From Lewinella sp. JB7 (lineage in GTDB: Bacteria; Bacteroidota; Bacteroidia; Chitinophagales; Saprospiraceae): a stretch of DNA of 64,000 nucleotides. Below, piece after piece: positions 17,423 through 26,797 of this stretch (positions are counted from its first letter, which is position 1; each line of letters starts with the position of its first letter). Below the pieces are notes generated by a model. That model was not told where the DNA came from. It was given only the letters and a program-made list of their open reading frames with translations, and made no database searches. Location: positions 248,001-312,000 of the forward strand of contig NZ_JANCTD010000004.1 in assembly GCF_024297185.1 (NCBI RefSeq), in the 5' to 3' direction. The position numbers were made by a program, and so were the translations under genes.

Positions 17423-17839
17423 GACGACGAATACATCCTTAAGGTGAGGCTGCAGGACACTAACGAACGCCTGGTGAGCGGGATGGGGCAGGTACGCTTC
17501 CCGGTCGGCTTCGCTGAGGAAGGTGACGAAGAAGGCATGGGTGAACCCCTTGTTCAGTCCCTCGGGGCTGTTGTTGACGCCCCATTCGTAGTCGTGAATT
17601 TCCTCGATTTGTCCGGGCAGGGCGCTGAATGCCCGCTGGACGCTGTCGATTTGTGCCGGGGTGGCTTCCTCCTTGAAGGCGAAGAAAACGGCGTGGCGAA
17701 GGAGGCTGTCGGGGGAAGCGACGGTGGATTCATCCAGGGCTTCGGGGGTATCCATTGCCGGTGGGGGTAATTCTTCCTGACATCCTACGGTGACGAACAG
17801 GCAGGTGAACAAAATGGCTACGAAACGGAACGTGTGCAT
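17381..17839 (-). CDS. Dabb-domain lipoprotein
   Basis: 152 residues from the ATG at 17839; the upstream open frame is discarded because this start gives a lipoprotein signal (MHTFRFVAILFTCLFVTVGC, Cys20). The mature part has a stress-responsive alpha/beta barrel (Dabb) domain: LLRHAVFFAFKEEAT at about 48-62, EIHDYEWGVNNS at about 85-96, THAFFVTFLSEADREAYLPHPAHQAFV at about 106-132 (quoted in pieces: FFVTFLSEADREAY, LPHPAHQAFV). Dabb domains dimerise into a small barrel; in Bacteroidota they are common as secreted proteins of unknown role. The C-terminus lies inside a 27-base tandem repeat. Confidence 0.85.
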   Translation of the reverse strand: MHTFRFVAILFTCLFVTVGCQEELPPPAMDTPEALDESTVASPDSLLRHAVFFAFKEEATPAQIDSVQRAFSALPGQIEEIHDYEWGVNNSPEGLNKGFTHAFFVTFLSEADREAYLPHPAHQAFVSVLQPHLKDVFVVDYWAQYNTASRER

Positions 17840-18022
17840 ACGAAGACTTTGCCACGAATATAGCTTTCCAACAGCTACCGAACCCGGAAGGCCCGGTACA
17901 CGTCTATGGGTACGGAAACCGGAAAACTCTACCAACCCCCCCGCGCCGTGGTGCCGAGCAAAAATAGCGGCGCCGCGGCGGGGACGGGAAATCCCTCGCG
18001 CGCGCTTAGTATCTTACCCTCC

Positions 18023-20389
18023 ATGACCGCTGACTTACCGATTTCGTTTGAGGTGACGGCCGACCGGGCCGTTACGGGAATTGATCCTACTACCCCCGTC
18101 AGTGAGCTGGCCGAACGCACCCAGGAAATGGCTAAGGCCATGATCGCGCGCGGAGATGCCTGTCCCGTAGGGGAAGAAGAAGACGTTAACGATCTGGAGT
18201 GTCGCCTCCTGCACTTCGTGTGGGCCGAGCAGGCGAAGCGATTCCTGATGCTGTACCGCGATGTTCAATTGCAGTTACAGATCGCCTCCCTGAAGGTGAA
18301 GGAAGACCGGGCGGACCGGGGCCGGGTCGCAGCATTGTACGATCAATCGCGGGAAGCTCTGCAGGCTGCTCTACGGGAGTGGGACGGTGATTTCGCCGCC
18401 CGCCGCGACGCGCTGCTCCGCAACGAACGGCAACGCAACCGCCAGTTGCGTGCCTGGAAGTTGCAGCACAACCCCTGGCCCCTCTACCGTCACCAGATCG
18501 AGACCATCGCCGAACAGAGTGCCGGCCTGGCCGAGGAATTTACCCGGCTGTCTGCCGGTAGCGAGGAGTTTGACGAAATACGCGTGTTGCTACGTCGGGG
18601 CGTATCGGCCAGCGAGGAAGTAATGACCAAGACCCTGGAACGCGCCGGAGAAATTACCGCCTTCATTACGGAGGGTGATTACGATCCCGATCGGCCGGGC
18701 ATCGTCGCCGCGAAGCTCGAAGATTACATTTCCGAAGAAGGCACCCGCCCCCGCCTCGACCGATTCACGAACGCGATTACGGCGGGCATTGCCAAGCTGC
18801 CCGAGTCACAGCGAGTCACCGTAACCGCCGAGGAAGGTTTACTGAAATATAAGGAGGTCAACTTTCGACGGTCGACCGATCAGTGGGTGTCGGCGGAGAT
18901 CATGCCCCTGCTCTACGAACTATGGGAACTCAGCGAACAAACGAATAATGGTCTGAACGTAGCCATCGTCAATGTGCGTAACCGTGCTTTACTGTTATCC
19001 AACGAAGCGAAGGCCGGCCACGAAGTGACCTATACCAACGACGAGCTGGCGCAGCCCTTCACCGGTTTCCAACAGCGAAGTTCCCAGCGACGGCAGGAAT
19101 ACGCCAGAATCAGGGAGCGCATCGAGGAATTGATCGACGACAACCTCCGCCTGACCTCGGTGTACCGACCGGTGGCGGGCTTCCTCCCCCTGCCCCTCCA
19201 GTCAGGCATCAATGTATTTACCCGTCGGCAGAGCCGGTTCATTACGGTTGTGCGGGAATGGCTGGCAGATCACGTCAGCGGCTTGAGCAAACTACTGGGC
19301 GATGCCGCGCGCGAAGAGAAACTCAGCATTAGTGAAAAAACGGTTCGAGTTATCCAGCAGCGGACGGCTTCCCCCGACAATGCCGCCTACACGAATATTC
19401 TGATGACCAAAGGGTACATCGGAGAGTCTTTCCTGGTCGGGCGGGAATCCGAAACCGCTCACCTCCGCCAGCTCATCGAGCACTGGAAACTCGGCTACCG
19501 GGGCGCCGTTATGCTGACGGGCAATCGGCTGGCCGGCAAGACGCTGTTCGGAGAGCTCATCACGAACCGATTCTTTCCCAGTCAGGCCATCCGACTGCGC
19601 CCCCATGCCCAGATCACCGTCAGTGGCCGCCGCCTGCGCACGACCGGCGACCTGGCCGAAGCTCTGGCGTTCGTGGAGAAGTACACCGTACAGTCGCGCC
19701 CGCTGGTGTGGATCGACGATCTCGAACTGTGGTGGGACGACGATCATACCCTGGCGGAAAACGTTCGTGCCCTCGGCCACCACATCGATGACTACTCGGC
19801 CCGTATTTTCTACCTCGTCGCGACCACGAACGCCGTTTACCGTCACCTGGGGCGCTTCCTGGATCTGCATCGGGTATTCCAGTCGGAGATCAATCTCGAT
19901 CGCTTCTCGCTCGACGATATGCGGCGCGCCGTACTGATCCGCCACGGAGCTACCCACAAGATCATGGTCGACGCTGAAGGAGAGCCCGTGAGCGAAACCG
20001 GCTTTGGGCAAATGGTCAAACGCATCTACCGGGCAACCGACGGTAACGTGGGGGAAACCATCGATCGCTGGGCTTACTATACCGAGCGCTACGACAACGA
20101 GCGCGTGTATCAGCCGAAGATGAAACGCCATACCCTTCCCGCCTTTCTGACTCCGGATACGGCTACGCTGCTGGCGGCCGTACTGCTGGAGAAGCGTACC
20201 CGCGATTACCGGCTACGCAAACTCTTCGGACCGGCCTATAACGAACGGTACGGAAGTATACTGCAGCGACTTATTCGGATCGGGTTGATCACCCGTAACC
20301 ACGACGGTAGCGTGGAGGTCACCGAAAGCGTAGTCAACGACGTAGGTCGGATGCTGGAATCCGAAGCATATCTACAGTACTCAAAATAA
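18023..20389 (+). CDS. Large P-loop (AAA/STAND-like) ATPase, family not recognised
   Basis: 788 residues from the ATG at 18023, preferred over an upstream start because the extra 39 residues are low-complexity. Residues of about 70-480 are mostly charged helices (for example RQRNRQLRAWKLQ, RRQEYARIRERIEELIDDN) with no membrane segment. A nucleotide-binding domain follows: VGRESE at about 473-478, Walker A GNRLAGKT at 500-507, Walker B PLVWIDDLELWW with Asp565/Asp566, and a sensor-like VATTN at about 601-605. The C-terminal 100 residues look like a winged helix (SILQRLIRIGLITRNHDGSV). The layout suggests an AAA or STAND-type switch with a long helical N-terminal effector or sensor. The next gene, five bases downstream, encodes an MscS-like membrane protein, so the ATPase may act on it (inference). 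I cannot name a family. Confidence 0.8.
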   Translation: MTADLPISFEVTADRAVTGIDPTTPVSELAERTQEMAKAMIARGDACPVGEEEDVNDLECRLLHFVWAEQAKRFLMLYRDVQLQLQIASLKVKEDRADRGRVAALYDQSREALQAALREWDGDFAARRDALLRNERQRNRQLRAWKLQHNPWPLYRHQIETIAEQSAGLAEEFTRLSAGSEEFDEIRVLLRRGVSASEEVMTKTLERAGEITAFITEGDYDPDRPGIVAAKLEDYISEEGTRPRLDRFTNAITAGIAKLPESQRVTVTAEEGLLKYKEVNFRRSTDQWVSAEIMPLLYELWELSEQTNNGLNVAIVNVRNRALLLSNEAKAGHEVTYTNDELAQPFTGFQQRSSQRRQEYARIRERIEELIDDNLRLTSVYRPVAGFLPLPLQSGINVFTRRQSRFITVVREWLADHVSGLSKLLGDAAREEKLSISEKTVRVIQQRTASPDNAAYTNILMTKGYIGESFLVGRESETAHLRQLIEHWKLGYRGAVMLTGNRLAGKTLFGELITNRFFPSQAIRLRPHAQITVSGRRLRTTGDLAEALAFVEKYTVQSRPLVWIDDLELWWDDDHTLAENVRALGHHIDDYSARIFYLVATTNAVYRHLGRFLDLHRVFQSEINLDRFSLDDMRRAVLIRHGATHKIMVDAEGEPVSETGFGQMVKRIYRATDGNVGETIDRWAYYTERYDNERVYQPKMKRHTLPAFLTPDTATLLAAVLLEKRTRDYRLRKLFGPAYNERYGSILQRLIRIGLITRNHDGSVEVTESVVNDVGRMLESEAYLQYSK

Positions 20390-20394
20390 GCCCC

Positions 20395-21120
20395 GTGAAT
20401 CCGATACTGAAACCCCTGTTCGGCTGGATGGACCTCCTGTTCGCCGCTGTCCTATTGTACGGCATTTACGCCCTGCTGTTTATGCTGCGCGACTGGCTCA
20501 TGAAAGCCAAACGTACGGAAGGCTTTCGGGCGGGAGCGTACCGCATCATCGCGCCCTTCCTCTTGCTGTACGAGCCCATTACCGCGCTGGTGTTGGCCGT
20601 AATTTTCCTCTTCGTTAACCCCGTCCTGCACGGAATCCTCCTGCTCCTGGTGGTGGCGGCCGGGTTTTCCCGGCTTCGTGACTACCTCAGCGGTCGGCTC
20701 GTCCTCTTCAATCCCCTCATCGGCGTGGGCAAACGGATGCGCACCGAACGGCATAAGGGGGTTATTTCCCGCATCGGACGGATCGGCCTATACCTGCAGA
20801 CGGGGGAAGGGCTGCACTTCGTCAACTACACCAATCTGCTCACGGGCGGCTTCTCCCTCATCACCGGTAAGGACATCGGGGGGTATTACCAACTTGAGAT
20901 GGCCCGCCCGGAAGGAATAGACCATCCGCTACAGCAGTTGGCCGACCGCCTAACCACTACACCCTACCTGGACCGTACTTTCAGGCCCGAACTTGCTTAT
21001 GCCGGCAGGGAACAACAACGTATTCATGCCCGGCTGTCGGTACGGGACGAAAAGCACCTGACCGAACTACTCACCCTTCTCGGCGAATGGGGATACCCCG
21101 CCACCATCGCCAAACGCTAA
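20395..21120 (+). CDS. MscS-like membrane protein with short channel core
   Basis: 241 residues from a GTG at 20395, five bases after the ATPase stop. Three membrane segments are visible: about 11-32 (WMDLLFAAVLLYGIYALLFML), about 52-75 (IAPFLLLYEPITALVLAVIFLF) and about 77-93 (VLHGILLLLVVAAGFS). The following RLRDYLSGRLVLFNPLIGVG and GVISRIGRIGLYLQTGEG with NYTNLL resemble the pore-lining helix and beta domain of small mechanosensitive channels, where one expects a G-x-V-x-x-I-x-x-R-x-T pattern and a P-N-x-x-L motif. The match is partial. The soluble tail (about 170-241) is not recognised. Tight linkage to the ATPase suggests a complex at the inner membrane. Confidence 0.7.
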   Translation: MNPILKPLFGWMDLLFAAVLLYGIYALLFMLRDWLMKAKRTEGFRAGAYRIIAPFLLLYEPITALVLAVIFLFVNPVLHGILLLLVVAAGFSRLRDYLSGRLVLFNPLIGVGKRMRTERHKGVISRIGRIGLYLQTGEGLHFVNYTNLLTGGFSLITGKDIGGYYQLEMARPEGIDHPLQQLADRLTTTPYLDRTFRPELAYAGREQQRIHARLSVRDEKHLTELLTLLGEWGYPATIAKR

Positions 21121-21138
21121 GCCCCCGACCCCCTACTC

Positions 21139-22455
21139 ATGGAACAAGTAGACCCCTACCTTCTCATCATTGAGGCCTCCGTGGTCATCATTCTTTCCTT
21201 CTTCTTCGGAGAAGTAAGCAAACGGACCAACGTACCGTCCGTGTTGATGCTCATCGTACTGGGCATTCTCATTAAGCTCGGATTAGACGCTTTCGGTTTC
21301 GGTAACCTGAATTTTTTCCCCGTCCTCGAGATCCTCGGCATCATCGGCCTGATCATGATCGTGCTCGAAGCGGCGTTGGAGTTGAAGCTGGAGCGGGACA
21401 AATTCCTCGCGATCGGTAAGGCCTTTACGGTCGCTCTCATCGGCCTGTTGGCGTCGACCTGGGTGGCCGCCATTATTCTGGAACACTTCATCGATGGCAT
21501 GTCCACCCAGAGCGCCTGGCTGTACGCGACGCCCTTGTCCATTCTGTCCAGTGCCATCATTATTCCCAGCGTGACGGGACTTAAGGGGCACAAGAAGGAG
21601 TTTCATATTTACGAGAGCACCTTCTCCGACATTCTCGGCATCATGTTATTCTACTTCCTGACCAGTCAGTTGGTCATCATTCCCGAAGCGGGAGAAACCC
21701 TGGATGTCGTGGAGCACACCGGATCGGGGGGGCTGGCCTATCTGGGTAACGTGTTGCTTACGATCGTCGTTTCCCTGGTTGCCAGCTACGCGATCGTGCT
21801 GATCTTTCAGAACATTAAGAGTCACGTTAAGCTCTTTCTCCTCATTGCCGTATTGCTGCTGCTGTACGCGATCGGCAAGAAGTTGCACCTCTCCTCCCTG
21901 ATCATCGTGCTGATTTTTGGATTGCTCATCGCCAATATGCGGCTGTTCTTCCGGGGCCCCCTGCGGAAGTGGCTGAACTACAAGAAGGCCCTGCATATTT
22001 ACGAGGGACTGCACGTCGTGACCATCGAAACGGCCTTCGTGGTACGGACCTTTTTCTTCGTCATTTTCGGGGTAACCATCACGCTAGCTTCCCTGCTCAG
22101 TGTCGACGTAGCGATCGTAAGTGTACTGATCATTCTGAGTATCTACCTTATTCGCTTCATCATTCTGCGCATCTTCATCGGAGCCGATATTCTGCCGCAG
22201 TTGTTTGTGGCCCCGCGGGGTCTCATTACGGTACTGCTGTTTTACGCCATCCCAACCGAAGCAAATATTCCGAACTTTGAACCCGGAATTTTGCTCTTCA
22301 TTATCATCGGGACCAGTATCATCATGACGCTCGCCATGGTGGTGGATAAGAAGCGAACGACCTCCGCCATTCGTAAGGTAGCCAGCTCTCCGGTAGGTTA
22401 CGAACGGTGGAAGGCCCCCACCCTGGCGGAACCGGCCCCGGAATCGGAGCCATAA
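21139..22455 (+). CDS. Cation:proton antiporter (CPA family)
   Basis: 438 residues with about 12 hydrophobic segments. It starts IEASVVIILSFFFGEVSKRTNVPSVLMLIVLGILI (quoted in part), the usual first two helices of Na+/H+ exchangers. The inverted-repeat core contains SILSSAIIIPSVTGL at about 134-148 and YESTFSDILGIMLFYFLT at about 158-175, with the Asp in SDILG at the ion-binding position. A short soluble tail ends the protein. It should exchange Na+ or K+ for protons across the inner membrane. It is the third gene of the operon (18 bases after the MscS-like gene), which points to ion or osmotic homeostasis as the operon theme. Confidence 0.88.
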   Translation: MEQVDPYLLIIEASVVIILSFFFGEVSKRTNVPSVLMLIVLGILIKLGLDAFGFGNLNFFPVLEILGIIGLIMIVLEAALELKLERDKFLAIGKAFTVALIGLLASTWVAAIILEHFIDGMSTQSAWLYATPLSILSSAIIIPSVTGLKGHKKEFHIYESTFSDILGIMLFYFLTSQLVIIPEAGETLDVVEHTGSGGLAYLGNVLLTIVVSLVASYAIVLIFQNIKSHVKLFLLIAVLLLLYAIGKKLHLSSLIIVLIFGLLIANMRLFFRGPLRKWLNYKKALHIYEGLHVVTIETAFVVRTFFFVIFGVTITLASLLSVDVAIVSVLIILSIYLIRFIILRIFIGADILPQLFVAPRGLITVLLFYAIPTEANIPNFEPGILLFIIIGTSIIMTLAMVVDKKRTTSAIRKVASSPVGYERWKAPTLAEPAPESEP

Positions 22456-22470
22456 TCCCGCTCCTTGAGC

Positions 22471-23508
22471 ATGCGAAAAATGCTGTACATCGCCGTCGGT
22501 TTTATTGTTATCATGGTCGTCACCTACCTACTCGGGCCGGAGATCGATCAGCCCGTGTACGTCCCCGCGGTTCCGGAGGTTCCTACTGCAGCCGCAGTCC
22601 TGACGGAATACCTGGCCCGCAAGGAATCCGCCGCTCCCACCCGCCCGAACAATGAGGCGCGGATCGTCTGGCACGACTCCACCCGCTCCCCCACCGAGTA
22701 CGCCTTCGTGTACCTGCACGGGTTCGGGGGAAGCTACCGCGACGGATATCCCGTCAACGTAAACGTCCCCGCCATCTTCGGAGCGAATGCCTTCCTGGGC
22801 CGGTGGTCGGGTCACGGACTCACGGCCGAGGCCGCCCTGCGTGATTTCACCCCCGAATCCGCCTGGGCCGACGCCCTGGAAGCGCTGGCCATCGGGGAAG
22901 CCATCGGCCGGAAAGTGATCCTGATGTCGACCTCGACGGGCGGCACTCTGGCTCTCAAATTAGCCGCCGAGTTCCCCGACCGCGTTCACGCCCTGCTGAA
23001 TATGGGTCCTAACGTGGAGGACGATCAGCCCGGCGCGTCCTTGCTGATGTCGCCCTGGGGGCACGAACTCGCCTACCTGGCGTCTTTCGGAAGTAACAAA
23101 AAGATCAGTCACGAAGAACCCGGAGCCGCTCAGTACTTCGACACCGTCTATCCCAGTGAAGCTCTCGTTGAGTTGCAGGTACTGGTACAGACGACCATGA
23201 CGCCGGAAACCTTCTCACGAATCACCTGTCCCGTCCTTACCATTTTCTACAAGGAGAATTTTTTAGTAAAAGACGAGCACGTCGAGGTGTCGAGCTACCC
23301 CGACGTTCACGATCAGTTCGCCACCCCGGCCGACCGGAAACGGCTGCTTCCCCTTCCCACGCCGAAGAGCCACTTCGTCGGAAGCCAGATCAAATCTGAG
23401 GACTGGATGGCTGCCCAGAGGGCGATCGTGGAATTCTGCCGCGACGTCCTGGATATGCACCCCCTACATCCGGTCGATCACGTTTCTGACACTGCCGGCC
23501 TCGAGTAA
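22471..23508 (+). CDS. Membrane-anchored alpha/beta hydrolase
   Basis: 345 residues from the ATG at 22471; a TTG two codons upstream is also possible. An N-terminal helix (MLYIAVGFIVIMVVTYLLG) anchors it, leaving the catalytic domain probably in the periplasm. The alpha/beta hydrolase motifs are the oxyanion loop VYLHGFGGSYRDG at about 87-99, the nucleophile elbow MSTSTGG at about 153-159 (central Ser156), and a likely catalytic His in PKSHFVG near the end. It is the last gene of the four-gene operon, 15 bases after the antiporter, and its 3' end overlaps murQ by 45 bases. The substrate is unknown; esterase or lipase activity is plausible. Confidence 0.82.
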   Translation: MRKMLYIAVGFIVIMVVTYLLGPEIDQPVYVPAVPEVPTAAAVLTEYLARKESAAPTRPNNEARIVWHDSTRSPTEYAFVYLHGFGGSYRDGYPVNVNVPAIFGANAFLGRWSGHGLTAEAALRDFTPESAWADALEALAIGEAIGRKVILMSTSTGGTLALKLAAEFPDRVHALLNMGPNVEDDQPGASLLMSPWGHELAYLASFGSNKKISHEEPGAAQYFDTVYPSEALVELQVLVQTTMTPETFSRITCPVLTIFYKENFLVKDEHVEVSSYPDVHDQFATPADRKRLLPLPTPKSHFVGSQIKSEDWMAAQRAIVEFCRDVLDMHPLHPVDHVSDTAGLE

Positions 23509-24279
23509 GCGTTCCCGGGCTTCGTCGTAGGGTAGCCCCGTCGACTCCACGATCATTTTAGTACCGCGATCGATCAGTTTCGCGTTGCTGAGCTTCATGT
23601 CCACCATACGATTTCCCCTCACGCGACCGAGTTTGATCATCACGGTGGTCGTGATCATGTTAAGGATCAGTTTTTGTGCCGTACCGGACTTCATACGCGT
23701 ACTGCCGGTGACGACCTCCGGCCCGACGACCGCTACCACGGGATGGTCGCAGACGGTGGTGACGGGTGCGCCGGGATTGCACGTCACGCAGCCGGTCAAC
23801 AGACCGGCCGCCCGGGCACGCTCGAGCCCCCCGATCACGTACGGCGTGGTACCCGAAGCGGCAATGCCGATCAGCGTATCGTCCGCATTCGGAGCGTAGA
23901 CGCTAAGGTCGGTCCAGGCCTGACCGCCACTGTCTTCGGCCGATTCGACCGAATCGCGCAGGGCCCGATCCCCCCCGGCAATGATGCCGATCACCATACC
24001 GGGAGGTACCCCGTAGGTCGGCGGGCATTCGCTGGCATCCAGAACGCCCAGCCGACCGCTGGTGCCGGCTCCGATGTAAAATAAGCGCCCCCCCCGCTCC
24101 ATTCGCGGCACGATTGCTTCCACGAGCCGGGTGAGTTCGGGAATGCTCCGCCCGACGGCAGCCGGCACCAGACTATCCTGCTCGTTAATAAAGGTCAGGA
24201 GTTCCGCCGCTGAGCGGGTTTCCAAATCGCGGTAGGGACCAGGCTGTTCGGTGATACGTTGAAAGGATGCGTCGCTCAT
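23464..24279 (-). CDS. murQ: N-acetylmuramic acid 6-phosphate etherase
   Basis: 271 residues from the ATG at 24279, slightly shorter than the E. coli enzyme of about 300. It carries the SIS-domain and MurQ signatures: TRSAAELLTFINEQD at about 21-35, FYIGAGTSGRLGVLDASECPPTYG at about 67-90 (quoted in pieces: YIGAGTSGRLG, DASECPPTYG, with the catalytic-type Glu in SEC), IAASGTTPYV at about 138-147, and GSTRMKSGTAQKLILNM. It cleaves the lactyl ether of MurNAc-6-phosphate to give GlcNAc-6-phosphate and D-lactate in peptidoglycan recycling. It stands alone on the minus strand, with its 3' end overlapping the hydrolase gene. Confidence 0.95.
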   Translation of the reverse strand: MSDASFQRITEQPGPYRDLETRSAAELLTFINEQDSLVPAAVGRSIPELTRLVEAIVPRMERGGRLFYIGAGTSGRLGVLDASECPPTYGVPPGMVIGIIAGGDRALRDSVESAEDSGGQAWTDLSVYAPNADDTLIGIAASGTTPYVIGGLERARAAGLLTGCVTCNPGAPVTTVCDHPVVAVVGPEVVTGSTRMKSGTAQKLILNMITTTVMIKLGRVRGNRMVDMKLSNAKLIDRGTKMIVESTGLPYDEARERLLEAGSVRNVIDRM

Positions 24280-24464
24280 GGTCGATGGGGAATAGTGAGG
24301 GGGAAAAGTACGGTAACTCCCCCACAGTAGCGTCGGTTTCAGCCGACCTGATGCTCGGCGTGCAACGCCTCCACCTGGTCTTTGCCCATCTGTGCGAAAA
24401 TCAGTGAAAATCAGTGTTCATCCGTGGTGAAAATTTTCGGACCAGGGGACGCTCGACCTGTTCG

Positions 24465-26693
24465 CTAGTTCATAACAAATCGCGCCACGCTCCTCCCCGC
24501 ATCCCCCTCCACCGCAACGAGATAAATCCCGGGAGTTAGTAAGGAAAGGTCAAGCGTATACTCCAACTGCCCCCCGGCATCGACCGTCCGCAGCAACTGA
24601 CCTACATTGCTATAAAGGTTTATCCGCTGCTCCTGCGTCCCCGGCAAATCATATACGCGGAGCACGTCCGAGCTTGGATTGGGAGACACCCCGAACACGA
24701 AATCGGGTGCCGGAACGGTCAGCAAGCCCGTTGACCGCTCGGCCACCAAATCGGTGCGGTAATACCCGACGCCGCCCCGCTGGTTGCCGACGACCATGTC
24801 CAGCAGGCCGTCGCCGTCGAAGTCAGCGGTTGCCGGGGCAGAAAATCCCCCTACGTCCAGCCCCGCTACGGTGTCGTTGAGCAGTGTAAAGGATGGCGAG
24901 GGCTCCGTGAAGGAGTACGCCTCGAGGGTACCGGCCCGGTTACCGGTGATCAGCAGGAAGCGGTCGTCGTAAGTCACGACCTGCGGCGTCGGATGTCCCG
25001 TGGAGGAGCCGGGAACGTTGGTGTTAATGCCCCCTAACTGCAGGTAATTCCCGGCGGCTTCGGGATCGGCATCGAAGGCCGGGGCACCGACCGAACCCAC
25101 GTTGCGGTAAAACCGGATGCGGCCGTCAAAGCCCCCAACAACAAGGTCCGTCAAACCGTCGCGATCGAGATCCGCTAGGGTCGGCTTGGCCAGTTGGCCT
25201 GCGTCAATGTCCATGTACTCAAAAACGGGAGCGGCAAAGACCGTGGCCCGGCCCGGCCCGGCGGTATTCTCCAGGTAGATCAGGCGGCCGGATCGCTCGC
25301 CAACGATGGCGTCCGTGTCTCCGTCACCGTCCAGATCACCAAAGGCCGGCGCGAAGGCGGAGGTAGTGGCGCTATACTGCCGCAGCTCGAGAAAGTCATC
25401 GTCCGCGAAGGAAAAGGCGAGCTCGCCCCCCGGGGGCGTGACATTGCGGTAGAGGCGCAGCCGGCTGTTGAGGGTAGTCCGCGGACCGTAATCCTCACTG
25501 TTGCCGATGACGAGATCGGGGCGGCCGTCGGCGTCGTAGTCCACCATGGCCGGCAGGGCACCGGTTCCGAGATCGATGCTCTGCCGTACGAGCAGTTGAC
25601 TGTCCCGAAAAACGAAGTCGGGGGAGGCATCCGTTCCGACGTTCTGGTAGTACCAACTGACGTTGATGTCTTCCGCGTTGAGGGTCTGGCTCGGAGAGGC
25701 CACGATATCGCGTGCGCCGTCGCCGTCTACATCGAGGTGGTAGGCGGCCGGGAAGAAGGGAATATCGGCGGTGGTCCCCGGCGTCGGCCACCGGGGGTCT
25801 TGGTCAGTGATAAACGCTTGCTGCGGAGTGCCCGTATTGAGACCCAGCACGAGGAACTCGAAGGAAATATCGCCGAGCATGATGTCCTTTAGTCCGTTGC
25901 CGTCGGCGTCGAGCGTGAGGATGGTAGATCCGGCGTGGCGGGGCTTTACGGGCGTCTCCCCGCGTAGATTGGTAAAACATTCCCCGGGAGCATCGCCGAG
26001 GTCCAACTCTGGAGTGAGGCCGCTCTCGAAGAAGCCACCCCAGCATTCGCTTTCGAGGGTATACAGCAAGGTATCGGTGCCGAAGCCCCTTTCCACGCTC
26101 TGGTTGCGGTAGTACTCGACGTAACCGCCACCTACGCTGAAGGTGAGTATATCCAGATCCCCGTCGCCGTCCAGATCATCGAGCGCCGGATAGTCGATGC
26201 TGGTGACGAAGATCGGCGTGGTATTTCCGCTACCGAGGGGGTAGCGCAGTCCGGCGTACGTAGGTTCCGGCGCGTAAGTAAGCAGTCCGGACGGACCTCG
26301 TTGTCCCCGGAATACCCGGAAGCCGTCATCCTCCGCCGAGTAAGTGAACAGATCGTCGGCGCCGTCCCCGTCGTAATCGCGCAGTAGCAACCAGTGTTTA
26401 AGGTCGCCGGGAAAGCCGACGGTCAGTTCCGGAGCTATGGTATAGTTGCCGGCACCGTCGCCGCGCAGCGCCAGGAGGGCGTCGCCGGCGCGGTCAAAAA
26501 GCAGAAGGTCATCCCGGCCATCGCCGTCGAGGTCGCTGGCGTTGAACTGGGGAGCGTTGAGGCCGCCGAGCCAGGCCAGGGGCAGCTCATCTCCGGCGGC
26601 ACCAGTCACCCGGGGATAGGCGGGTTGTAACTGGAATTGAGCGGACACGGACGCGCTGGTGAGTATCCAGAAGAGCAGGGAGATTCGCAACAT
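24465..26693 (-). CDS. FG-GAP/VCBS-repeat protein with T9SS sorting domain
   Basis: 742 residues from the ATG at 26693, chosen because it gives a clean signal peptide (MLRISLLFWILTSASVSAQ). The mature protein is a string of FG-GAP/VCBS repeats with calcium-binding D-x-D-x-D-G loops: DLDGDGRDDLLLFD, DYDGDGADDLFTY, DLDGDGDLDILTF, DADGNGLKDIMLGD, DVDGDGARDIVAS, DYDADGRPDLVIG, DLDGDGDTDAIVGE, DLDRDGLTDLVVGG and DFDGDGLLDMVVGN, enough for an integrin-like beta-propeller. The last 80 residues are a type A T9SS domain (FGVSPNPSSDVLRVYDLPG ... GIYLVAVEG). It is therefore an exported, surface-attached or released protein, probably adhesive. Confidence 0.9.
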   Translation of the reverse strand: MLRISLLFWILTSASVSAQFQLQPAYPRVTGAAGDELPLAWLGGLNAPQFNASDLDGDGRDDLLLFDRAGDALLALRGDGAGNYTIAPELTVGFPGDLKHWLLLRDYDGDGADDLFTYSAEDDGFRVFRGQRGPSGLLTYAPEPTYAGLRYPLGSGNTTPIFVTSIDYPALDDLDGDGDLDILTFSVGGGYVEYYRNQSVERGFGTDTLLYTLESECWGGFFESGLTPELDLGDAPGECFTNLRGETPVKPRHAGSTILTLDADGNGLKDIMLGDISFEFLVLGLNTGTPQQAFITDQDPRWPTPGTTADIPFFPAAYHLDVDGDGARDIVASPSQTLNAEDINVSWYYQNVGTDASPDFVFRDSQLLVRQSIDLGTGALPAMVDYDADGRPDLVIGNSEDYGPRTTLNSRLRLYRNVTPPGGELAFSFADDDFLELRQYSATTSAFAPAFGDLDGDGDTDAIVGERSGRLIYLENTAGPGRATVFAAPVFEYMDIDAGQLAKPTLADLDRDGLTDLVVGGFDGRIRFYRNVGSVGAPAFDADPEAAGNYLQLGGINTNVPGSSTGHPTPQVVTYDDRFLLITGNRAGTLEAYSFTEPSPSFTLLNDTVAGLDVGGFSAPATADFDGDGLLDMVVGNQRGGVGYYRTDLVAERSTGLLTVPAPDFVFGVSPNPSSDVLRVYDLPGTQEQRINLYSNVGQLLRTVDAGGQLEYTLDLSLLTPGIYLVAVEGDAGRSVARFVMN

Positions 26694-26797
26694 AGGATCG
26701 GAGGCTGCTGCAAGGTAACCGTCGAAGCGGGAATCGTTTGTCGGGGTATGCCCCAATTTAAGCTATTTTGCTCCTGGAAAACCTACTCCCCCACTCC

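Noticed and set aside
24280-24464. Direct repeat GAAAATCAGT in the murQ-FG-GAP gap
   Set aside because: Only two adjacent copies of about ten bases; too little to call a repeat element or operator.
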